From: Campanula takesimana | Taxonomy: Eukaryota > Streptophyta > Magnoliopsida > Asterales > Campanulaceae | Length of the DNA stretch: 64,000 nt | Assembly (NCBI GenBank): GCA_026119855.1 | Contig: JAOWBW010001816.1 | Span: forward strand, 124,001 to 188,000 | Reading direction: 5' to 3' | In this document: positions 56,766 to 64,000 of the stretch, piece by piece | Position numbering within the stretch: position 1 is the first letter of the stretch | How the letters are laid out: each line of letters starts with the position of its first letter | Position numbers and translations under genes: made by a program | The notes under the pieces: generated by a model | What the model was told of the DNA's origin: nothing | The model's input: only the letters and a program-made list of their open reading frames with translations | Database searches by the model: none

Positions 56766-57950
56766 TGATAAATGACTATTTTATAGTCATTTATATTATA
56801 ATATACTTATCGTTTTATCTCAAATCCTAGCTATATTTAGTTAATTTAGTTTATTTTATTTGTTCTGCGGATATAATGTGCTCGGCGGTAGAATGTTGAG
56901 TTTGTACAGGTTTTAGGTACATTTTTTGGAGTAAAAATAGCATGGGACATGAATTGGGAGATGAATGAAACAAATGGGAGCAAGAAGAAATACTTTGGCA
57001 CAAGAGAATTGAAGATATGGAGCAAACCAGCAAGGGTTCGGCCGAACCTCCTTCACGAAGAAAAAAAAATCAGATTTTCAAGACAATGGTTCAGCCGAAC
57101 CACCATCAAGACTCGACCGAACCCATACCCGAACCATCATCAAGACTCGGCTGAACCCATGCCCGAAGCATTCCTGCTCTGAAGTGTTGTCTTCCAAAAG
57201 GCATCTTTTGATGAGAAATCCGGGAATGGGCACATCTTTTGGCCCCAAGACCTATTTAAGAAGACATTTTCAGCCTTTTTGGGCATCCAGATTTTGTTGT
57301 AACAATACTCTAGCAAGATTTTAGTTCATAAACATCATTATATTCAGATTTTGTGAGAATCATTGAGGTGTTCTTGAGAGAAAAATTATGAGTTGAAGAA
57401 ATAAAAGTTCTTGAAGATTGCTTTCATTCTTTGTTTTTTTACAAGTGCTTGTGAATAAGTATCTCTCATTTACTTTATTTTATGCCTTATTTACATTCCA
57501 CCTTTGTTGTTTTAGCAATGGCTTGTGAGTAATTCTCCATATTCTTGGGGTTGGAAACTCAACATAATGTGTTCATCACTTTAATTCATGCTCAATTTTC
57601 TTCTCTTCATCTTAAAACAATTTCTTCATATTGTATCTAAACGCCTACGACCATGATGATATTCATGATTCGTATGAATCCTAGTTAGCGAGAGAAGGAC
57701 CTACCGGTGAATCTCGACTAGCGGAACCATATGAAATAAACTGGGTTTCTATTAATCACGAGAGTAGATTAATGGCCTAGAGATGTTCCTTTAGTGGAAA
57801 GTACGTGGATTTTTATAAACTTGATGGATTTTTACTAATGAGCGGAACCATCGAGAGAAAGGCCGTGTTAGTATTAAAATACGTGTGCTTTGAGTTGGTT
57901 ACTTAACAAATAATTAGTCGAAGTTTACTTGTGTTGATAAAAAAAAATCA
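56766..57950 (+). repeat. LTR of the Athila-like element (about 1.19 kb)
   Basis: It starts TGATAAATGACTATTTTATA, itself a hairpin (AAATGACTAT / ATAGTCATTT). The end at an AATCA near 57950 is an estimate because no second LTR is available. A Stowaway-like end (GAGACGGAGAGAGTA) lies just beyond at about 57967. Confidence 0.7.
57035..57158. repeat. Palindrome cluster in the Athila-like LTR
   Basis: GGTTCGGCCGAACC (perfect) at 57035, GGTTCAGCCGAACC at 57088, ACTCGACCGAACCC at 57111 and ACTCGGCTGAACCC at 57145. Confidence 0.9.
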
Positions 57951-57978
57951 AACGTGGTGAATATAAGTGAGACGGAGA

Positions 57979-58352
57979 GAGTATCTTTTACACTAAAAAA
58001 ATGATAAAGCCAAAGTTCCTATTTAGCCTTTTGAAATTCAAAATACAAAAGAACAACCAGAACATCAACGTGGGAGCCTTTCTTAAAAGAAGAAATGAAT
58101 CATCAAACTGGAGTATAAAATACTGTAAGCTGCCTTACTTTTATTTCCCTCAATTTGTGTAAAGAGATCAATTTGTCAAATGGACCACTATAATTATTGT
58201 GGTACATTTTGACTTTTCCATTGCTAGTAGGCAGTTATTTTTCCTTTAGTGTGCATAATGCTGGCCAAGTCAACGGGTGTACCAAAAGTATTTCATTTGC
58301 TTTTAAATTTGTATATACTATAAAATTTTATCATGAACAATAAGTAGTTCTT

Positions 58353-58398
<46 letters not shown>

Positions 58399-59537
58399 TA
58401 TTTTTTTTCCATTTATCATGTACCCTTCACTTATTACCCTAACTTTTTTTTAGCACTTTTCCATCCATTATGTATCTTTACTTATACGAAATCAGGAATA
58501 TTATTATAATGATCTTACAGTCTCATAAATATAGTTAAAATTCTTTCTCTAAAAAAAAATCGTTAAAATTTCATAAAATTTTGACAAAATTCAACTAATT
58601 AGACTCATAAATTTGATATTATTTTGGAGCATAGTAAATTATGTGCCAAACGAAGAGTAATACTAAAGTTATATACCGTCTCATTTGAGACGGTATATAA
58701 CCTATGAGAGTCTCTTACAATGGAAGAGTCAAAATGTATAAGACCGTCTCATGTATGAGACGGGTCTCGATAAGAAAGGAAATATATTTTTCCCACCCCG
58801 TCCATAAGAAAGCAAACCATTTACCTTTACAATAAAATCCGTCTCATACATGAGACCATCCTCATAAATTTTTGCCTTGATTGAGTGATGTTGTTGTACG
58901 CCTAAAAAACTCATCAATTAAGTATCCATAACTGAAAATTCAAATTGTAACCCCAATGTTATAAATTTATTTTGTGCCCCAGCTAGCAGCTCACCCAAAC
59001 TAGAGTAAATTGATCCAAAAAGTCTTGAGAAAGTCAACTTACTTCGTGATTAAGTAGGATCATTAAGTTGTGTTGTGGCCCACCACAGTTGAATTAATCC
59101 AAATCAAAATAACTCTCCGTATCATTTTGATTTTTTTGCATCAGGAAAGTTACATGTAAAAATAGTTAGAAAAATGCGGCTTTTGAAGAATAGTCTGCTG
59201 GGGAAAATGTGAACAAAAATTCATTTACGACAAAGACTAAAGATGGTGACTTTATGGTGTTATCTAATTCTAATTTTAGTACACGCATACCTCTGTTATG
59301 AAAAATTGTCACATTTGTTCAAAAAAAAATAATACTAGTCTCAGATGACTTTGATAGTAAACTTTAAGTAAATTTTTTGTGAATATTAATATTAATTTAA
59401 TTATTTAGTATAATTTTAAAAATTATAACCAATTATTAAATAATTTACCAATAAAAATTTCCAATTTTTATACAAATGATTAAATTAGATTAATGTTTAA
59501 TTAAAATTTCTAAATTTTAGTCATAAAAAATAAAATA
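57979..59537. repeat. Segmental duplication, copy 2 (mostly unexpanded)
   Basis: It runs parallel to copy 1 (40864-52690) from TATCTTTTACACTAAA to AATAAAATATG. It lacks the MULE MITE, both Stowaways, copia Z and the 2.1-kb insertion, and has its own MITE at about 58671-58880 and a (TA)n run at about 58356-58395. No gene is apparent. Confidence 0.9.
58671..58880. mobile_element. Small palindromic MITE in copy 2
   Basis: ATATACCGTCTCA at 58671-58683 and TGAGACGGTATAT at 58686-58698 form a perfect 13-bp hairpin. A second body follows with AGACCGTCTCAT/ATGAGACGGGTCT near 58740 and GTCTCATACATGAGAC near 58842, within imperfect inverted ends. Copy 1 lacks it near 49376. Confidence 0.75.
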
Positions 59538-59773
59538 TGTGACGACGCCCTAGGTTTCTGGGGTCACGGAGATAGAACTCCAATTTAGCTGTCTCTTGAT
59601 CCTGATCACAACACAGACAAGAACATCGTTAAGACCAAGGCCGGGTTGGAATCCGGCTTAGGCCCTCGGGTGTGAGAGTAAGATCTCTGAGGAAAACCTA
59701 AGTGGAAGGTTCAATGAAGACATTGTGTGTGTGAATAGGATAGAGCACGTACCTGGCCCTTGGGGGCGGATAG
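59538..59773 (+). repeat. Start of an unclassified LTR, interrupted by the Tat element
   Basis: The match to copy 1 ends at AATAAAATATG, where TGTGACGACGCCCTAGG begins, a plausible LTR start. The sequence ends at the Tat element's LTR start. The rest should lie beyond the window. Confidence 0.4.
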
Positions 59774-60760
59774 TGTAGACACCCCGCCTTGGACCGCTCA
59801 CCCCGATTGCACATTTGATTTTGTGTTTCTCCCCATTTTAAGTGTTCCTCGTGAGTTCCTGTCACTTCCGTTAAGTTCCTGACTAACTTCGTTAAGTCCA
59901 GGGACTAAACTGAATGACAGGGCTGACTTTCTAGTCCATTTTGTCAAAATTGCCATCTCTGAGTCGCGCGCCTCCGACAGGAGGAGCCAGGCGCGCGCGC
60001 CTCCCGCCCCCAAAGCAGGAAGCGCGCGCCTCTGGGCGTCAGTTACAGATTTCTGGCCAGGATTCCCTCCCTTGCTCAATTTACAGGATTTTGCCCGGGA
60101 AGGATTTCTTGGTGACTGAGTTTTGGCACCAAAAACACCCTCTTCACCTATAAAAACCTCTCTTTACCTCCATTTTCAAGGATCGAAACTTGGACCGAAA
60201 ATTAAAACTTACAAAAAACTATACCAAAATCACTTTCTAAAGGTTCTCCAAGGATTTCATCAAGCAATACTTGAAGGTCTTCAAATTGTAGGTAAAAGTC
60301 CATCTTTCCCTTCTTTTCTACTCCATCTCCCTCTCTCTTTTACTTTAATCAAATGTGCAAACACCCAAATCATTTTGGGACATGACTCTAATGATCACCT
60401 CATCTCATTGAGGTTGGTTAAGGAGTTATCTCCTACATTCCAAATCCTATTTTTAAATCCCCCTTTTCATGACTTAAAAGAAGAAGAAGAAGAACATTTC
60501 ATTCATGTAGATTTTGATCAAGCAAGACCAACTTTAGTTGGGCGAGATGGGTGTTTCGGTACTTCCCACCTCGTAATCTAACCCCCGAACCTCAAAACAA
60601 AGAATCTCTGTTTTCGTAATCAAACTTAGGCTACAATCAATAGGTTTTCTTATGTTCCTCAAAACATAGGTGGCGACTCTAAAAAACAAGTTAGACATCC
60701 TAGGATACAAACCAAACCCGCGCTCGAGCCTAAGGCCGTGGTTCCCCCGGGGTATCTACA
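59774..60760 (+). repeat. 5' LTR of the right-hand Tat element (987 bp)
   Basis: It begins TGTAGACACCCCGCC and ends GGGTATCTACA, followed directly by the PBS GTGGCGACTGCCTCGGGGAC at 60761-60780. Confidence 0.88.
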
Positions 60761-61120
60761 GTGGCGACTGCCTCGGGGACATTTGAGGGTTAAACTTGCG
60801 TTCTGATCGAAATCTACATCTTTTCTGGGCATTCTGTTTCCTGATGGGGGAGGCGCGCTCGTCTGGCCTTTTAAGCCTAAGGCGCGCGCATCCCACATCA
60901 AGAACCAGAATCACCCACCTCTTCATATCTTCATCTTCTTCTTCTGTTATTCTGCACTAATCACTTCTGCAGGGGTCACAATATGAACATAGGACCAGGG
61001 CAATCCCCTGAGTCCAAAGTCTGACATTCTGACAGGTGTGTCCCAGAAGGCGCGCGCCTCCCATAAGCATTGCGCCATGCGCGCGCGTCCCACATTAGAA
61101 CTCAGAGGCGCACGCTTCTG
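59963..61120. repeat. GCGCGC palindrome clusters in the LTR and leader of the Tat element
   Basis: In the LTR: GTCGCGCGCCTCC near 59963, AGGCGCGCGCGCCT at 59989 and AGCGCGCGCCTC near 60021. In the leader: AGGCGCGCTCG near 60851, AGGCGCGCGCA near 60880, AGGCGCGCGCCTCC near 61048, GCGCGCGCGTCCC near 61080 and AGGCGCACGCTTC near 61107. Otherwise 60781-62101 shows no supported gene. Confidence 0.9.
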
Positions 61121-62101
61121 GGTTGGTTCCAGAACAGAGACAGGTTTCAGTGACTGAGCAGTACAGTGGGGGTGTGGGCACAGTTGCCTGCATCAGAACA
61201 GAATTGAAACCTCGGACTGTTTAATTTTGTGTTATTTACCGGTCACACGGGGTGACTCGGGAGTTGTAATTTTATGTGCTTATGTGTTTTGTGTGTTTTT
61301 CTTTCTTTCAAAAAAAATAAAATAAAAAAAATTTGTCACTTGTTAGACCTCACACTACATGCACATATTCCTATGAACTGCTCACAATCGAGTCGCACAA
61401 GTCCAACCCCAAAACCGTCGAGGTCCGTCCTAGAAAGTTTCAAGCTCCACCAGACCTTGGCTCTTTCGAAGCGGTAAACCTCAGCCCGTGGCGTAGTTCA
61501 AGACTACATGCCGGGGTGACCTTTGAGCCTCATATTCAAGCCGAGCACAAACCACACAATTCTAGTTAGGGTCTAACACTCCGTGACTCAAGTCGGTTTC
61601 CATGTACCGAGATTTCCCTAAAATAATGTCTTCAAATCATACATGCCAACTTGTTGAAAGGGACGCAATAAAAATCCGTCCCCAAGAGTGGTTATTTTGG
61701 ACGAAAATAAAAATCCGTCCCCGCATGTATGCTTTACTACATAATTTAGTCTAATCCCGATACATGTAGGATTCACAAACGTGGTGGAATCGATGAGTAT
61801 ATGGGACGCGAGATGGTCTATATATAGTAGTGTGACGATTCCATTACTTTCTTAGAAAAACCCAAAAGGGATTCATTCCCTCCGACTATAAAAAAAAAAA
61901 AAAAAAGAGTCTTTTCTTATGTGGTTCGAGTCGTGTGCCCAACTGTGTGCTCTAAGCCTCTTCATGGACCGCAAGAAGTTACTCAAGACTGACAAGGGCC
62001 CCTTCTGCAATATAGGTTCAATTGGTACTTACAAAGTCTACTGGGATTCAGCAAATCGGTTAGTCCGTGAAGAGATCACTCCAACAGCTCCAACATCAAC
62101 C

Positions 62102-64000
62102 ATGACCGGCAGCAGCCAGCAAACCATGTCTCTCGAACAGCTCTCAACTATGTCCAACTCCTCCAAGAGCAAGTCTCCACCTTAACAAGGAGGCACAAAG
62201 CAAAGATGACATTTGGCAATCCCACCTCGACAGCCAAAGGAGGCCCACGAGGCCGAAATGGAGCTAATGAAAGAAAAGCTCACCAACCTTGCCAAGGGGA
62301 AAGAACAAGAACAATGATGATGAATCCGAATGGACCGAGGGTTTGTTCAAGAGTCCTTATGTCAACACCCGCACCAAGAAGATGGGGGAACCAAGTTCCG
62401 AGAACAATGAGCCCAAAATGGTGGATTCTATCATGGCCTACACGACCAAAAATTTAATGGGCTCAACATGGGAAAGGCTCCGACACAAGACTTATCAATC
62501 ATCCATCCTCATGAGTACTATGGCCGCCCTTCCCGATAAGTTCAAGATGCCCACATAAGCAAATTCAAGGGCAACTCTTGTCCTATGGCTCACATCGAGA
62601 CTTATATTTGGGCAATGGTTCCAAAGAAGGTCTCCACCAAGGTGATGGCTCAATGCTTTCCTCTCACTCTCGAGGGGGCGGCAAAAGATTGTATGCTACT
62701 CTCCCGCTCACTGTCCGTCTTGATTGGGACTCCGCCATGCTTGCCTTCAAGAAACCAATACCAAGGCAACACCACTCACCGGCCCATAAGGAAAGAGCTA
62801 GAGAAACACTACCAACGAGACAATGAGTCCTTCATCGACTTCACAAGGAGATGGAATGACAAACTCTCTGAAATTGTTGAGAGGCCGAACACAAAAAGAG
62901 CAAATGGACATATTTCTCAAGTAGTCAAGAAGATCTCCGCACTCACCTAAGTGGAGCTGCTACTCCGGAATTTCTCCCAAAATTATGAGGCGGGGGTACG
63001 CATGGATGACTTGCTTCAAGGAGATTAAGAAGACCACTCCACACACTTACCGCTACAAGGCCGCTTCCAACACCACAAAAGAGGCCTCGACGTCAACGCC
63101 GTCACTATTGACAAGGGGAATTACAAAAAAGGTTCCTCCACCTAAGGGAAAAGGCCCCGAAGTGACCGTGTCTACACGCCTCTCCAAGGCATGACTCAAA
63201 CCGAAGTGTTCGAGTCCTCAAGGCAAAGGGTCAAGTCACACCCGTGCAAGGGTACCAACCAAGACGATCCACGACAATATGCTCACCACAAATATTGTGG
63301 CTACCACCAATATAGTGGCCCACACCACCGAGGAATGCTTCGTTCTCCGCAATGTCATTCAAGATCTCATAGATAAGAAAGAATTTGTAGTGACTAATGA
63401 CGAGCATTTCAATGTAATAAAGATAGGAGAACTTGAGGGGACCACCCATTCAATCCCAATTGTGAATGGGGGCCCCAATGTTATGAAAAAATTGACAATT
63501 CTGTTATGTAGTGACCTATGATGAGGTAATGAGGGAAGTACTAGAGAATAGGAAAAAGAAGCAAGATGGGAACGTCAATATGCTAACTCGATCCGGTCGA
63601 GTCATAGCAAGAAACCCTTCCACTTCCGCACCGAGCTCCTCTTCTCAAAGGCCGCAAGCTCACAACACTCCCGAAGATCCTCTACTTGTCCAAACTCAAG
63701 AAAACTCAAGCCAACATCTCTATTTGGGACCTCATTGCATCCTCGAAAAAATACCGAGATCTCGTCATCCGCAATCTCGATGATACATCAGTTTCTCCCG
63801 ATACTTACTCCCGAGGACCTCACGGCAATGATTGGTCACATTCACTTTGGCAACGTCATCACCTTTGCCGATATGGACCTTCCACCGTTTGTTCCGACCA
63901 CAACGAAGCTATTTACCTCAAGGTACGAGCAAGGGGGGAGGCCCGTCTAGAGTCTTAGTGGACGGGGGTTCCGCACTCAATCTCATGCCTGGTAGGATCA
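62102..64000 (+). pseudogene. Gag-protease of the Tat element, frame-broken and partial
   Basis: ATG 62102 reads MTGSSQQTMSLEQLSTM and soon hits a stop. Related segments then appear in shifting frames: DDESEWTEGLFKSPYV (62310-62360), HIETYIWAMVPKKV with LTLEGAAKD (62590-62690), NESFIDFTRRWNDKLSEIVE (62825-62880), AHTTEECFVLRNVIQDLIDK (63315-63375), NMLTRSGRVIARNPS (63578-63620), ISIWDLIASSKKYRDLVIRN (63717-63775), HFGNVITFADMDLPPFVPTT (63840-63900) and a protease-like VLVDGGSALNLMPG at 63953-63994. The order is that of Tat/Ogre gag-protease. At least five shifts mean it is not translatable. Confidence 0.85.

Larger units (their letters stand above)
52966..57950 (+). mobile_element. Athila-like LTR element remnant, 3' half, with nested MULE and SINE
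   Basis: The protease fragment, a long 3' non-coding region (54000-55238 and 56590-56750), the PPT AAGTGTGGGGGAGT and a 1.2-kb LTR lie in the order expected. The 5' LTR, most of gag and nearly all of RT to integrase are missing. A second PPT-like AAGTGTGGGGGGGGGG lies at about 54375. Microsatellites (ATTT)n at 54155-54190 and a CTT/CT run at 54217-54260 fall in the non-coding part. Confidence 0.75.
59774..64000 (+). mobile_element. Tat/Ogre-type gypsy element, 5' part (runs off the right edge)
   Basis: 5' LTR, PBS, a 1.3-kb leader rich in GCGCGC palindromes, and a broken gag-protease region follow in order. The LTR start TGTAGACACCCC, PBS start GTGGCGACT and gag start MTGS are shared with element N, so they are relatives. 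No RT is seen before the edge. Confidence 0.85.

Noticed and set aside
3791..61120. CRISPR-like arrays made of the palindrome clusters
   Set aside because: Copies are short, few and irregularly spaced, this is plant DNA, and there are no cas genes.

Overview
The window looks like nuclear DNA of a flowering plant with a repeat-rich genome. There are plant Ty1/copia and Ty3/gypsy families, Stowaway and Mutator-like miniature elements, a tRNA-derived SINE, and one host gene, the 5' half of a callose synthase of the CALS12/GSL5 type. It is probably a eudicot; I cannot name the species. No rRNA gene, functional tRNA gene, CRISPR array or bacterial-type operon was seen.

Layout. (1) 1-1375, minus strand: the first 458 codons of callose synthase, open across the left edge, with a short promoter region to about 1570. 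(2) 1576-2602: a possible MULE end and a 189-bp tandem duplication. (3) 2603-39100: one old copia element ('X', minus strand, about 4.2 kb of its own sequence, 3' end lost) split by three insertions. These are solo LTR 'A' (3299-about 14297), which holds a very young chromovirus 'T' (4507-14149, TSD CACAT); a gag-only, non-autonomous Tat-type element 'N' (14606-22601, TSD CACTG); and solo LTR 'B' (24121-37477, TSD CATCT), which holds an 11.9-kb SIRE-like copia 'Y' (24359-36221, TSD GGTAT). (4) 39243-40787: a MULE with a GC-rich cargo, TSD CACATAATTA. (5) About 40864-52690: segmental-duplication copy 1, carrying a MULE MITE, two Stowaways, copia 'Z' (42700-49355) and a 2.1-kb unclassified insert with a MULE inside. 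(6) 52740-57950: an Athila-like gypsy remnant (gag/protease fragment, 3' leader, PPT and LTR) holding a MULE that itself holds a SINE. (7) 57979-59537: segmental-duplication copy 2, which preserves the empty sites of most copy-1 insertions. (8) 59538-64000: the start of an unclassified LTR, then a Tat/Ogre-type element whose LTR, PBS, leader and broken gag-protease region run off the right edge.

How the parts relate. Nothing here is a multi-gene pathway. The biology is nested transposition next to a defence-related host gene. Insertion order can be read from nesting, target-site duplications, LTR divergence and the empty sites. T is the youngest: I saw one substitution in 2.5 kb of LTR. Z (about 2%), N (about 3%) and Y (a few percent) are older, and X is oldest.

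Most unusual signal. Eight different retrotransposon families or LTRs each carry their own CpG-containing palindrome or near-palindrome, repeated 2-6 times within 50-250 bp of the LTR or 5' leader: TGTGCGGCCGCACA in T, TCTCGTACGAGA in N, GGCACGGTCGTGCC in Z, GGTTCGGCCGAACC in the Athila LTR, GGTCCGGTCGGACC in LTR B, CCGTACGG in LTR A, AGGCGCGCGCGCCT in the right-hand Tat element, and TGCGCA in Y. In Y the palindrome is scattered through the whole element (about 42 copies by eye), coding region included. The sequences differ but the design is the same, which points to a shared function such as RNA dimerisation or packaging, or family-specific protein binding. All counts and percentages are by eye.
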